Assembly: GCA_036504595.1 (NCBI GenBank)
Contig: DASXUX010000030.1
Span: 1 to 64,000, forward strand
DNA length: 64,000 nt
Reading direction: 5' to 3'
Source of the DNA: DASXUX01 sp036504595
GTDB taxonomy: Bacteria > Planctomycetota > SZUA-567 > H5-PLA8
Each line of letters opens with the position of its first letter. Position 1 is the first letter of the stretch. The notes below the pieces were generated by a model. The model ran no database searches. It saw nothing but the letters and a program-made list of their open reading frames with translations, and was not told the origin of the DNA. The position numbers and the translations under genes are program-made. Below, in pieces: positions 42,576 through 50,992 of the stretch.

Positions 42576-43607
42576 ATGCCAGAAGCGCCAAAAACCAACC
42601 GGATTGGGCTTGCCGTGGATGCCTACAAGGGCAGCGAATCGACGTTGTGCTCGGGATGCGGGCATGATTCGGTTACGGGACAGATCATCAAGGCGTGCTA
42701 TGAGCTTGGGATCGACCCGCAAAGCGTCATCAAGTTTTCGGGCATCGGGTGCTCGTCGAAAACGCCGGCGTACTTCCTGGGGCAGGCGCACGGATTCAAT
42801 GGCGTGCACGGCCGCATGCCTGTCGTGGCGCTGGGCGCGGCGCTGGCTAATCGCACGCTGAAGACCATCGGCGTTTCCGGGGATGGCGATACGGCCTCCA
42901 TCGGAATGGGACATTTCGTCCATACGATTCGGCGCAACGTTGGGATGATTTATCTCATCGAGAACAATGGCGTGTATGGCTTGACGAAGGGGCAGTTCTC
43001 CGCGACGGCCGACATGGGTTCGGCGCAGAAGAAGGGTGAAGTCAACGAGATGGTTCCGATCGACTGCTGCGGTCTGGCGATCGAACTCGGCGGCACATTC
43101 GTGGCTCGCTCCTTTTCCGCCGACATGAAGCAGCTTTGTGCTCTGATCAAGGCCGCGATGCATCATAACGGATTGGCGCTTATCGACGTGGTTTCGCCAT
43201 GCGTCACCTTCAACAACCATGAAGGGTCAACGAAGTCGTACCGGTATGCCAAGGACCACGAGATCCCGCTGCACGAGATCGACTTTATCGAGCATTTTCC
43301 GCCGCAGGATCCTGTGGATATTTCGGCAGGCGAGGTCCGGGATATCGAGATGTATGACGGGTCGATTGTTCGGTTGCGCAAGCTGCACGAAGGCTACGAT
43401 CCGACAAGTCGTGCCGCGGCGATGATGGAGATGGAGAAATCGCGTCGGGAGCAGACCTTTCTGACCGGACTGCTTTACCTGGATAAATCGCGGCGGTCCT
43501 TCCAGGACCAGTGCAATCTCGTGGACGAACCTCTGGCCGCGTTGCCGCCGGAACGCGTGCGGCCTTCCCGGCAAGTTTTAGACGAAATCATGGCGTCACT
43601 GACGTAA
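42576..43607 (+). CDS. korB: 2-oxoacid:ferredoxin oxidoreductase beta subunit
   Basis: Thiamine-diphosphate-binding partner of KorA. It has an N-terminal CSGCGHDSVTGQIIKACYEL (iron-sulfur/ThDP region), FSGIGCSSKTPAYFLG, VHGRMPVVALGAALANR, and the ThDP/Mg motif GVSGDGDTASIGMGHFVH (GDG...N) with LIENNGVYGLTKGQFSATAD. ALIDVVSPCVTFNNHEGSTK fits the Kor-type specificity loop. 343 residues. An AGGAG site precedes the ATG. The electron acceptor is presumably a soluble ferredoxin encoded elsewhere. Confidence 0.93.
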   Translation: MPEAPKTNRIGLAVDAYKGSESTLCSGCGHDSVTGQIIKACYELGIDPQSVIKFSGIGCSSKTPAYFLGQAHGFNGVHGRMPVVALGAALANRTLKTIGVSGDGDTASIGMGHFVHTIRRNVGMIYLIENNGVYGLTKGQFSATADMGSAQKKGEVNEMVPIDCCGLAIELGGTFVARSFSADMKQLCALIKAAMHHNGLALIDVVSPCVTFNNHEGSTKSYRYAKDHEIPLHEIDFIEHFPPQDPVDISAGEVRDIEMYDGSIVRLRKLHEGYDPTSRAAAMMEMEKSRREQTFLTGLLYLDKSRRSFQDQCNLVDEPLAALPPERVRPSRQVLDEIMASLT

Positions 43608-43682
43608 GGGTGACGGGTGATGAGTGGCGAGTGACGGGTGGAGCGGCTGAAACCGGCCGTCACTCGTCACGCGTCGCCGGCT
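43606..43682. repeat. 7-base array downstream of korB
   Basis: GTGACGG, GTGATGA, GTGGCGA, GTGACGG, GTGGAGC, then after a GGCTGAAACCGGCC loop the inverse CGTCACT, CGTCACG, CGTCGCC. All units are in 7-base register and the arms are complementary. Confidence 0.85.
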
Positions 43683-43726
43683 CGGATAAACTCATGAGCC
43701 GAGTTTACCGGGACCTGAGGAAAACC

Positions 43727-44020
43727 ATGCAAATTCGCGAATTTCAAGAACTGATGGCGAAGACTTACCTAGCGAAGGACCGTGCTCGCGGCACGCCGGC
43801 GACGTTCATGTGGTTCATGGAGGAAGTCGGCGAGCTATCCACCGCTTTGCGCGAGGGGACCAAAGAGGAGCAGGAAGGCGAGTTCGCCGATGTGTATGCA
43901 TGGCTGATGACGCTTGCGAACCTGGCCGGCGTGGATATGCAGGTGGCGCTGAAGAAATATGGCAGCGGCTGCTGCGGGTGCGGGACGGTGCCGTGTTCGT
44001 GCGTGGGAGAGAAACCTTAA
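43727..44020 (+). CDS. MazG-like nucleotide pyrophosphohydrolase
   Basis: A 97-residue protein of the small all-alpha NTP pyrophosphatase type: FQELMAKTYLAKDRARG, then FMWFMEEVGELSTALREG with the E-E-V-G-E metal motif (about residues 29-33) and EEQEGEFADVYAWLMTLANL with E-x2-D (about 46-49). It may hydrolyse non-canonical NTPs. I chose the ATG at 43727 (MQIREFQELM), with TGAGGA upstream; ATG 43694 is an alternative. The C-terminal tail CCGCGTVPCSC is Cys-rich and may bind a metal. Length is that of single-domain MazG-like proteins. Confidence 0.8.
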   Translation: MQIREFQELMAKTYLAKDRARGTPATFMWFMEEVGELSTALREGTKEEQEGEFADVYAWLMTLANLAGVDMQVALKKYGSGCCGCGTVPCSCVGEKP

Positions 44021-44060
44021 AACTGCAGTCCAGAAGTCGAGAAGTCCAGACGTCAGTGGC

Positions 44061-45209
44061 TCACATATAACCTGGATGCGGCGCGTGCTGCACGTGTTCG
44101 CTCTGCGCGGCTTGCAGCGCGTTGCGGACCATGACGACTTCGGCGACGTTTTCCATCGTCAACAGGCCGACGAGCCGGCCGTCTTGCTCGAAGACGGGCA
44201 GGATGGGCAACTGCGAGTTTTGCATCCGTTCGAACACCAGGATCAGCGGTTCATCGGGTTTGGCGAACGACTGAACTTTGCGCATAGCTTTGGCGACGGG
44301 GAGCTCTGCGCCGCCTTCCTGGCTGAGTGCGGCGATGAGATCCTGCCGCAGCAGCAGGCCAACGACGCGCATCTGGTCGTCGAGGACCGGGAAATCGTGC
44401 TGCGTGCTTTGCAGCAGCAGCGTCACGGCGCGGGAGAGCGGGTCGGTCGTCACCAGCGTGCGGAAGTTGGTGATCATCGCGTCGCTCACCAGCAGGCCTT
44501 CGACGGACGCTTCCCAGCGCGTGGCTTTGTATTCCTGGCTGGCGCCCATGTACACGAACAAGGCGATGAAGAGCAGCACCGGTTGCGGCGGGCCGAAGAT
44601 GCCGAAGCCGATAAGGCCGAAGACGATGGCCATGCCTTCGCCGAGCAAGCTGGCGATGCGCGTGGCTTTCAGGCGGGGGACTTTCATGGCCAGCAGGGCG
44701 CGCAACACGCGGCCGCCATCCATTGGGAAGGCCGGCAGCAGATTGAAGACGGCAAGGACGATGTTTAGTTGCATCAGGTCGTAGATTGCGCCCAGTCCGG
44801 AGCTGACAAAAAGGCCGTCGAATGCGGTGGGTTCAAAGCCGGAGAAAAACAGAACGATCCAAAGCACGCCGGCGATGGCGATGTTGACAGCCGGGCCGGC
44901 GATCGCGACGAGCAACTCCTGAATGGGAACCTGCGGAATGCGTTCCAGCCGGGCAACGCCTCCGATGGGCAGAAGCGTGATATCGCGCGTTTGCACGCCG
45001 AAACGCCGCGCCGTGAGGGCGTGACCGAGTTCATGCAGGACGACGCAAGCGAACAGGACCATGACGAAGCTGACGCCGACGATGGTTTCCGTCACGGTGC
45101 TGCCGTGCTGAGCATAGACCGCCACCAGCCAGATCAGCAAAAGCAAGAATGTGGAATGGATATAGATGTCTATCCCGGCGAGTTGTCCGACATGCCAGGA
45201 CCAAGGCAT
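44061..45209 (-). CDS. Site-2 protease-like M50 metalloprotease with CBS pair
   Basis: An intramembrane zinc protease. I chose the ATG at 45209 (MPWSWHVGQLAGIDIYIHST); upstream codons do not look protein-like. Six or so transmembrane segments carry the zinc motif VLHELGHALTARRFG (H-E-x2-H, about residue 62) and the third ligand in NLLPAFPMDGGRVLRALLA (about 180). The C-terminal half (about 255-370) has two CBS domains (VSDAMITNFRTLVTTDPLS, FPVLDDQMRVVGLLLRQDL, VAKAMRKVQSFAKPDEPL, LPVFEQDGRLVGLLTMENV). These probably sense an adenosyl ligand to gate activity. The M50B-CBS architecture is common in bacteria and archaea. Substrate unknown. Confidence 0.9.
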   Translation of the reverse strand: MPWSWHVGQLAGIDIYIHSTFLLLLIWLVAVYAQHGSTVTETIVGVSFVMVLFACVVLHELGHALTARRFGVQTRDITLLPIGGVARLERIPQVPIQELLVAIAGPAVNIAIAGVLWIVLFFSGFEPTAFDGLFVSSGLGAIYDLMQLNIVLAVFNLLPAFPMDGGRVLRALLAMKVPRLKATRIASLLGEGMAIVFGLIGFGIFGPPQPVLLFIALFVYMGASQEYKATRWEASVEGLLVSDAMITNFRTLVTTDPLSRAVTLLLQSTQHDFPVLDDQMRVVGLLLRQDLIAALSQEGGAELPVAKAMRKVQSFAKPDEPLILVFERMQNSQLPILPVFEQDGRLVGLLTMENVAEVVMVRNALQAAQSEHVQHAPHPGYM

Positions 45210-45582
45210 ACGCGGAACCTGAGCGACGTTCCGGCGCTGGGAAAGCAGTTGGGAATTGCGGCGAGCGAGGTAGCGGCGGCTGATTTCCGGGCGAAAGTCT
45301 CCGTGTCCCGCTGTCCACGAAGGTGAATGGTCCATTCTCCGCTCCGTTCAGGTAATGCCCAACGGGTGTGAGCGGTCGTTGCGCAGCGGAACAGGCATTT
45401 TGCCGAAATGGGAACCGCTGAACCGACCGCTCATTGGCTGGATCCCTCCAGGCTGGGCACACGCAGTCCCTTCGACGTGCGGAGAAAACCCCCGCGAACA
45501 TCGAGCCCGATGGGATCCGGCGATGGCTAAGAGCGCAATGAGCGTGCCATGAGGTGAATTGGGAATCTATGCAGCGGAAAAT
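45210..45582. other. Gene-free stretch
   Basis: About 370 bases between the M50 protease start and the MFS transporter stop, both on the minus strand. No protein-like frame, repeat array or clear terminator was recognised. The protease promoter should lie here. Confidence 0.4.
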
Positions 45583-47328
45583 TCACGCGCCTGCCTCGGG
45601 CGGCTTAAAGGCTTTATCGCCGCCGAGACGTTTCCACTCCCGGTAGAGAAGGAGCAGACATATTACGGATGGGATCTGCCAGACGAGAGCCCAAAGCGAG
45701 TAGTACCGATAGCGCCAGGCGTCCATGTGCGCGTATTTCTCCAACGCCTCCATCATCATACCCGCAGCAAGGCTGCCGAAGATCATGGCGAAGGAGCGGA
45801 TCATCGCGTTGGCCGCACAGAACTGGCCATAGCGGTCTTTGGGCAACAAGCGCATGTACATGGGGATCTCGGTCGTCTCGCGCACCTGTCCGAAAGGCAA
45901 GATGGCCAGCGCAATGATGTACTGGCCGGTCAGATTGCCCTGCGGGCCGAAGTCGGTGAAGATCCAGATACATTGCAGAAGCGGTTGCAGAAGACAGATG
46001 AACGTTGCGAGTATGAAGATGCGGATGGGATGAAACTTGTCCGCGTACCAACCGCATACGGGCACAACGATAATGGCTACGGCATTGTTCCAGAATGCAA
46101 GGTCGCCGATCTGATCCATGTTCATGTGCAGGGAATCGCGGTTGCGCAAAATGAAAAAGGGCGCGGACTGGTAGGACATGAACATGAAACAGCTCGTCAG
46201 GAAGAAGTACCAGTAGAAACGGTGCGTGAAGCACTCCTTGCCGAAGGTTTTGATCGAGGCGAGCAAGCGGCGAACGCTGCCAAGCACAGCGTTCACGATC
46301 GACTCCACCAATGCCGGCATGTGAGAACCGAAATGGACTGCGGCTTCCTCGGTTTTTCCGGCGTCTTCTGCCGGGGCCGGATAGCCGCCCTCCTTGATCT
46401 TCACGCACATGATGACGAAGCCGATGACGTAACAGATTCCTGCAACCCCGAAGATGAGGCGGAAGTGCGTCAGCGAACTGGGGAAGATAATCTTGTTATA
46501 AATCGCACTGGCGATCAGGCCGACCATCCGGAACAGAGCGTAGAAGCGCGTAATGAATTTCTCGGGAACAACGTCGTTGAACAGGTACCAGTAGATGGTG
46601 TTTGCGAAGATATTCGCAAAGTCGAAGCCGATGAATAGAGCGCCGAGCACGAGCAGTGCCAGGGTGCCCCGGCTGATTTCCATGCCCAGGATGCGCATCG
46701 ATTCCGCGCTGCCGAGCATCGCGTTGGTAAAGCTGTCGTAGTAGCCAATCAGGATCAGGAAGATGCCGACAAAAGGAGTGGACCAGAGCAGAAAGGGGAT
46801 TCGCCGGCCGCGCGGGCCGCGGTGGCGATCGCTGAGCACGCTTACGGCGGGTGCGAAAAGGAAGGCGATCGTATAGGCCAGCGTGCGATTGAGAGCCTGG
46901 TTGGTCGTATCGCCGGCGCCCATGTCACGCAGCTTCAGGGGCAGGATCTGCGGAACGTTCTGATCCAGGAGCGTCCAGATGAAGTCGCCCCACAACAACC
47001 AGAAGAACACCCAGAACAGGCCAATCTTCGTATAGGCCAGCGTGCCGACGGTTGCGATGACCTTGTTGGCGTCCGGCGAGGCCGCTTCACGGCGGTACCA
47101 GCGTATCAGGACAGAGATAACGTACAGGGAACTGACGCAGAGGATCGGCAGGAGCGTGCGCCACTCAACGCGGGACCATGCCAAGCCTTGACCCGCGGCG
47201 GTGGCCACGGCGATCGAGAGGACGAGTGTGGCAATTCTCCAGTGCAGGCGCGGCTGGTCCGGGGTGGCGCCAGCAGAAGGATCGCTTGTCGGGGCGGGTC
47301 CGGACGGTGCGGGCTCGACCTGCGACAT
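45583..47328 (-). CDS. MFS transporter, sugar/SLC45-like
   Basis: A 581-residue polytopic membrane protein with about 12-14 hydrophobic helices and the MFS loop signature SVLSDRHRGPRGRRIPFLLW (about residues 162-181) between helices. It also has NIFANTIYWYLFNDVVPEKF, AVAIIVVPVCGWYADKFHP and QVRETTEIPMYMRLLPKDRY. The pattern D-R-x-G-x-R-R-P is typical of sugar transporters of the GPH/SLC45 side of the superfamily, which are common beside glycan-degrading genes in PVC bacteria. The ATG at 47328 follows a strong GGAGGAG ribosome-binding site. A central cytoplasmic loop is long (about 295-345). The substrate is unknown, probably a mono- or disaccharide. Confidence 0.82.
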   Translation of the reverse strand: MSQVEPAPSGPAPTSDPSAGATPDQPRLHWRIATLVLSIAVATAAGQGLAWSRVEWRTLLPILCVSSLYVISVLIRWYRREAASPDANKVIATVGTLAYTKIGLFWVFFWLLWGDFIWTLLDQNVPQILPLKLRDMGAGDTTNQALNRTLAYTIAFLFAPAVSVLSDRHRGPRGRRIPFLLWSTPFVGIFLILIGYYDSFTNAMLGSAESMRILGMEISRGTLALLVLGALFIGFDFANIFANTIYWYLFNDVVPEKFITRFYALFRMVGLIASAIYNKIIFPSSLTHFRLIFGVAGICYVIGFVIMCVKIKEGGYPAPAEDAGKTEEAAVHFGSHMPALVESIVNAVLGSVRRLLASIKTFGKECFTHRFYWYFFLTSCFMFMSYQSAPFFILRNRDSLHMNMDQIGDLAFWNNAVAIIVVPVCGWYADKFHPIRIFILATFICLLQPLLQCIWIFTDFGPQGNLTGQYIIALAILPFGQVRETTEIPMYMRLLPKDRYGQFCAANAMIRSFAMIFGSLAAGMMMEALEKYAHMDAWRYRYYSLWALVWQIPSVICLLLLYREWKRLGGDKAFKPPEAGA

Positions 47329-47462
47329 CCGGTGTCTCCTCCGTCCGAAAGGCGTTGGTTCCGAATCGGCCCGCGGGCAAGGCGCTCGGGGGGTTCTCCG
47401 CTAGAGACTCCTCGATTGGCGCCGCACAGCACCTTCTTTTTGACTATGCTTACTCACATACA

Positions 47463-47526
47463 CCAGGGTCTAGGGTTCAGGGGTCAGGGTCTAGGGTAAA
47501 GGCCTTTAATGAACCCTGAACCCTAT
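47463..47526. repeat. Inverted 7-base array (AGGGTCT / GAACCCT), second copy
   Basis: AGGGTCT, AGGGTTC, AGGGGTC, AGGGTCT, AGGGTAA, spacer AGGCCTTTAAT, then GAACCCT, GAACCCT. It is nearly the same module as 17338-17412, including the junction TAAAGGCCTT. It lies between divergent genes. Confidence 0.85.
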
Positions 47527-47622
47527 TCTTTGCGGACTTGGCGGGTTGGCGAAAACGGTTGGCGGTCTGAAAAGAAAAGTGTTATATGGAGTCCGCTTCG
47601 CCTGCAACCGGGATCAAGGGTT

Positions 47623-48051
47623 ATGTCGTTGCCACACGAAGAAAACGAGAGTCAGAGCGAGGGTGCCTTTGAAGACGCTCCGTCGCGGCGCGTTCTGGTT
47701 ATCGACGACGATGTGGATTCAGCGGACACGCTGGCCCTGCTGCTTCAGGCCGCCGGGCATACCGTCTCTCAGACCTATGACGGTGCGAGCGCATTGAAGG
47801 CGGCGCGGGATTTCCGGCCAGAGATCATCATCAGCGACATTACTCTGAAAGGGCAGCTTGACGGCTACGCCGTCGCCCGCGCGGTACGGCAGAATCCGGA
47901 CACGAAACACGTTTTTCTCGTTGCGCTCTCAGGATTCGGGCAGCACGAGGACAAGCGGCGTGCGAGCGAGGCGGGTTTCGACGTGCATCTCACCAAACCC
48001 ACCGATCCGGCTGCGCTCGAACTTATTGTGGCGGAGATGCGGGCGAAGTAA
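47623..48051 (+). CDS. Single-domain response regulator (CheY-like receiver)
   Basis: A 142-residue receiver domain with no output domain. I chose ATG 47623 (MSLPHEENESQ); the frame runs further upstream without support. Acidic pocket IDDDVDSADT, phospho-acceptor Asp in PEIIISDITLKG (about residue 75), the Thr/Ser switch in LVALSGFG and Lys in VHLTKPTDPAAL. The motif set fits receiver domains that interact with hybrid kinases or act as phosphate sinks. No kinase is nearby. It is convergent with msrBA across a double-hairpin repeat. Confidence 0.88.
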   Translation: MSLPHEENESQSEGAFEDAPSRRVLVIDDDVDSADTLALLLQAAGHTVSQTYDGASALKAARDFRPEIIISDITLKGQLDGYAVARAVRQNPDTKHVFLVALSGFGQHEDKRRASEAGFDVHLTKPTDPAALELIVAEMRAK

Positions 48052-48102
48052 CGCAATCCTCCTGGATTGCGCAACTGCCCGACGCAATCCAGGAGGATTG
48101 CG
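48052..48102. terminator. Double-hairpin repeat, copy 2, between convergent genes
   Basis: The two 20-base hairpin arms (48052-48071 and 48083-48102; CGCAATCCTCCTGGATTGCG and CGCAATCCAGGAGGATTGCG) lie exactly between the stop of the response regulator and the stop of the Msr gene. Placement suggests use as a bidirectional terminator, but no T-tract follows. Copy 1 is at 33811-33870. Confidence 0.55.
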
Positions 48103-48105
48103 CTA

Positions 48106-49095
48106 CTAAAAGCGTTTCGTGTAGATGTGGCAGTAGGGCTGTTTGCCGGTTTTGGTGTAATAGTCCTGGTGGTAGTCTTCAGCCTTCCAGAACTTCGGAG
48201 CAGGAGCGAGCTTTGTCGCGACTTTCAGGCCCTTGTCCTTCAGGATTTTGATTAGTTTCTCCGCCACGGCTTTTTGCTCATCGCTTGTGTAGAAGATTTC
48301 GGAACGGTACTGGTCTCCGACGTCCGGTCCTTGCCGATCGACTTCGGTCGGGTCGTGAATCTCAAAGAAGAGCTTCGCCAGCGTTTCAAAACTGGTTTTT
48401 GCTGGATCAAAGACGACTTCCACAGCTTCGGCGTGGCCGGTGTCCTTGTGGCAGACTTCGCGGTAGGTGGGCGTTTCCTTGGCGCCGCCGATGTAGCCGA
48501 CGGCGGTCGAAAGCACGCCGGGCGCCTTCTTGAAGTGGTGCTCCACGCCCCAGAAACAGCCGCCGGCAAAGATGGCGCGCTCGGTTTTTGCGGCGGGGGT
48601 GGCGCCGGCGTCTGTGGCGGCCGGCGCGGAGGCCGGCCCCACCTCGCCAGGGACGAACTTGATTGAGATGGAGTTTACGCAGTGGCGCACGTTTTTGGGT
48701 GTCAGGTTCTCGCCGACGAAGACGTGGCCGAGATGACCGCCGCATTTGGCGCACATGATTTCGGTGCGGCGACCGTCGGCGTCAACCTCGCGCTTTACGG
48801 CGCCGGGGATTTCGGCGTCGAAGCTGGGCCAGCCGCAGTGGGAATCGAACTTCTCGTCGGACCGGTACAAGGGCGCGCCGCATTGGCGGCAGACATAGGT
48901 GCCTTTGGCTTTGTGGTTCCAATATTCGCCGGTAAAGGGCCGTTCAGTGCCCTTATCGATAATCACGCGTTTTTCTTCGGACGTAAGCGAGTTAAGTTTG
49001 GGCGAGGGTTCGGATTCTCTTGGTTTCACGGGCTCCTCCGCAATAAGCGAGCAACTCCAAGTCAAAACCGCCAGAGTGATCGCCATCGTTTTCAT
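48106..49095 (-). CDS. msrBA: Exported fused methionine sulfoxide reductase MsrB-MsrA
   Basis: Reduces both stereoisomers of methionine sulfoxide in exported proteins. I chose the ATG at 49095 (MKTMAITLAVLTWSCSLIA, a signal peptide). Upstream codons to 49176 translate a GT-rich repeat. The MsrB domain (about 45-165) has zinc pairs CRQCG and CAKCGGHLGHVF, and catalytic Cys in RHCVNSISIKF. A Pro/Ala linker (about 168-190) joins the MsrA domain (about 190-325) with GGCFWGVEHHF (catalytic Cys), GYIGGAKETPTYREVC and YHQDYY. The order B-A is less common than A-B. No thioredoxin-like domain is fused, so electrons must come from a separate envelope thiol system. Confidence 0.93.
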   Translation of the reverse strand: MKTMAITLAVLTWSCSLIAEEPVKPRESEPSPKLNSLTSEEKRVIIDKGTERPFTGEYWNHKAKGTYVCRQCGAPLYRSDEKFDSHCGWPSFDAEIPGAVKREVDADGRRTEIMCAKCGGHLGHVFVGENLTPKNVRHCVNSISIKFVPGEVGPASAPAATDAGATPAAKTERAIFAGGCFWGVEHHFKKAPGVLSTAVGYIGGAKETPTYREVCHKDTGHAEAVEVVFDPAKTSFETLAKLFFEIHDPTEVDRQGPDVGDQYRSEIFYTSDEQKAVAEKLIKILKDKGLKVATKLAPAPKFWKAEDYHQDYYTKTGKQPYCHIYTKRF

Positions 49096-49111
49096 ATGCC
49101 TATTGTACTCC

Positions 49112-49180
49112 ACAGGCTGGTGGTCGGGTAGTCTGGTGTCTGGTGGTCTGGTGTGTGGTTTCGTGGTATCTGGCATGGGG
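49112..49180. repeat. GT-rich 7-8 base array upstream of msrBA
   Basis: GGTCGGG, TAGTCTG, GTGTCTG, GTGGTCTG, GTGTGTG, GTTTCGTG, GTATCTGG: mixed 7- and 8-base spacing, without an inverted partner. It lies directly upstream of the msrBA start, where the promoter should be. Confidence 0.75.
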
Positions 49181-49315
49181 TGTCGCTTAACAATCCGCCC
49201 TCACTTAAGGAGAGCGTGCCAGAAACGGCTTTTATTCCATCAACACCGATAGCATCCTGCGGCGATGCGGGCTGCTCCAGCGCTGAAGTGCCGCTACTTG
49301 CCGTCGTCGGCCGCG

Positions 49316-49412
49316 CAAAACAAAGCGCGGGCTTTCGCCCGCGCTTAAGTAAAATCCGAGATTGCACGCTTGAGTTCGCGCCAAAAAGACGGCGCGAACG
49401 CAAGCGTGCCAC
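49316..49412 (-). terminator. Hairpins downstream of rplC, including an intrinsic-type terminator
   Basis: On the minus strand, reading out of rplC, the first structure is a 19-base imperfect hairpin (49362-49380 with 49389-49407; GCACGCTTG and CAAGCGTGC ends). The second is a perfect 10-bp stem AAGCGCGGGC/GCCCGCGCTT with a GAAA loop (49323-49346), followed by TGTTTTG. The second looks like a weak-tract intrinsic terminator. Confidence 0.6.
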
Positions 49413-49415
49413 GTA

Positions 49416-50087
49416 TTACTTGTGGCGTTTGGCGGCGTCGGCGATGACTTTTTCGCGGATGCCCTTGTTGATGATGACGAATCCGCCGTTGGGGCCGGGG
49501 ACGGCGCCTTTGATCAGGACGATGTTGTTGGCTTCATCGATCTTGACGACTTGAAGAGCCTGAATCGTGACGCGGTCCACGCCCATGTGGCCGGCCATAT
49601 GCTTGCCCTTCGGCACGCCTTTGTTGATCGAGTTCTGACGGCCCAGACCGCCCGGCGAGCGGTGGCGCTTGGAACAGCCGTGCGAGGCTGGCAGGCCGTG
49701 GAAGTGATGGCGCTTCATCACACCGGCGAAACCTTTGCCCTTGGTGATGCCGGTGACATCGACGTACTTGATGCCTTCGAGGATCTTGACGGTGACTTCG
49801 CCGCCGATCTTCTCTTCGGGCGCGCTTTCGAGGCGGATTTCGCGGATGAAATGCTTGGGGCCGGAGCCGGCTTTGTCGCAGTGTCCGACGACGGGCTTGG
49901 AGGCGTTCTTTTCTTTGGCGTCGGCGAAGCCGAGCTGCACGGCGTTGTAGCCGTCGGTCTGCGGGGTCTTAACCTGAAGGACTTTGCACGGGCCAGCTTC
50001 GATCACCGTTACTGGAACGCGAAGACCGCCCTCTGCCCAAACTTGCGTCATGCCGACTTTGCGGCCCAGAATACCTGTTACAGCCAT
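49416..50087 (-). CDS. rplC: Large ribosomal subunit protein uL3 (L3)
   Basis: A core 50S protein near the peptidyl-transferase centre. 223 residues: begins AVTGILGRKVGMTQVW, contains KPVVGHCDKAGSGPKHFIRE, YVDVTGITKGKGFAGVMKRH, HGLPASHGCSKRHRSPGGLG and GKHMAGHMGVDRVTIQALQV. These include the W-finger-type loop and the Gln region modified in some bacteria. AAGGAG precedes the ATG. It is normally in the S10 operon (rpsJ-rplC-rplD...), but here it stands alone: the upstream 500 bases are repetitive non-coding DNA and msrBA lies downstream. Either the S10 operon is broken up in this lineage or this is an extra copy. Confidence 0.96.
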   Translation of the reverse strand: MAVTGILGRKVGMTQVWAEGGLRVPVTVIEAGPCKVLQVKTPQTDGYNAVQLGFADAKEKNASKPVVGHCDKAGSGPKHFIREIRLESAPEEKIGGEVTVKILEGIKYVDVTGITKGKGFAGVMKRHHFHGLPASHGCSKRHRSPGGLGRQNSINKGVPKGKHMAGHMGVDRVTIQALQVVKIDEANNIVLIKGAVPGPNGGFVIINKGIREKVIADAAKRHK

Positions 50088-50311
50088 GGGACAATTACTC
50101 CTTGTTTAAGCAGTGCGGCGTCCGGCGCAAAGGCTGATGGACACCCGCAGCCCTGGGCAGCGGTCTAGCGAATGACTCACAGGCATTCGCGGGACGTACC
50201 CGAAACGGAGCAAACAGAGTACAGAGGGGCTCCGTAGAAGCAAGTATGTTGTGGGAGCTTTGGAAGTCAAGGGGCGGCGACGACCGACCGTCGTCAGTGA
50301 GTGCGTGGTCG

Positions 50312-50579
50312 TATTGTGACAGCCCACCCGGCTTTCAGCCGGGTTCAAGATGTTGTTAGGCCCCTGCTTCAGCAGGGGTACGCGGCGCACACGTGATCTC
50401 TCAGCCGACTTTAGTCGGCTTGCCCATAGGCGGGCTTAAGCCCAAGCCCGACCGCTGAAGCCGGCTCGAAGCCGGCTGTGGGATTGTTCGGGCACCGCAA
50501 AACCCCAGCTAAAGCTGGGGCCTAACAACGTCGGGAAGCAGGCTGAAGCCTGCTGGATAAATTTCCGCCTGTCACAATA
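50312..50579. mobile_element. MITE-like 268-bp element with nested palindromes
   Basis: It is bounded by perfect 11-base inverted repeats TATTGTGACAG (50312-50322) and CTGTCACAATA (50569-50579), which begin and end with TA. A second perfect 13-base pair lies inside: GTTGTTAGGCCCC (50352-50364) and GGGGCCTAACAAC (50517-50529). Between and around them are at least six short hairpins, such as ACCCGGCTTTCAGCCGGGT, CCCCTGCTTCAGCAGGGG, AGCCGACTTTAGTCGGCT, CCCCAGCTAAAGCTGGGG and GCAGGCTGAAGCCTGC. No ORF. It is either a non-autonomous transposable element or a cluster of extragenic palindromes, located in the gap upstream of rplC. Confidence 0.65.
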
Positions 50580-50602
50580 GGACGCACCCGTCGCCAGTTG
50601 TC

Positions 50603-50992
50603 TTAGTCCCAGAAGTCAAAGACGAAAACATCCGCCATGTGCTTCTTCAGTTTTTCCACAAAAGCCTTGTGCTCTTCGTGCTCCAGGTACACCTTCAACG
50701 AGGCAATGTCCTTGAAGGTCAGCACCGCGCAATATTCAAAGTCCTTGTTTAGTTTCTCGACACTGACGCTTTCGCCACCGGCGAAGTCCTTTACTTCCTT
50801 GATTTTCTTCTTGAGCTCGCCGAATGCGGCGCCAATGACCTTCTTGTCCGCATCGCTGGTTCCCTCTTTGAACTTCACCGCAACGATGTGGTACAGCTTT
50901 TCCTTGTCTTTTGGTTTCTCGCTATCGGCCGCGAATACCGACGTTGAAGCAACGGCCATTACGCCTGCCAAGCAGATCGTTCGAAGAAACAT
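50603..50992 (-). CDS. Exported Dabb (stress-responsive A/B barrel) domain protein
   Basis: A 129-residue protein with a signal peptide (MFLRTICLAGVMAVASTSVFA) and one ferredoxin-like A/B barrel domain: LYHIVAVKFKEGTSDADKKV, KIKEVKDFAGGESVSVEKL, YCAVLTFKDIASLKVYLEH, HKAFVEKL and a C-terminal VFVFDF. The strand-helix order and the F-K-x-G motif match the Dabb family, which forms dimeric barrels. Exported versions are common in PVC bacteria and have no agreed function. Separate from neighbours on both sides. Confidence 0.85.
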   Translation of the reverse strand: MFLRTICLAGVMAVASTSVFAADSEKPKDKEKLYHIVAVKFKEGTSDADKKVIGAAFGELKKKIKEVKDFAGGESVSVEKLNKDFEYCAVLTFKDIASLKVYLEHEEHKAFVEKLKKHMADVFVFDFWD

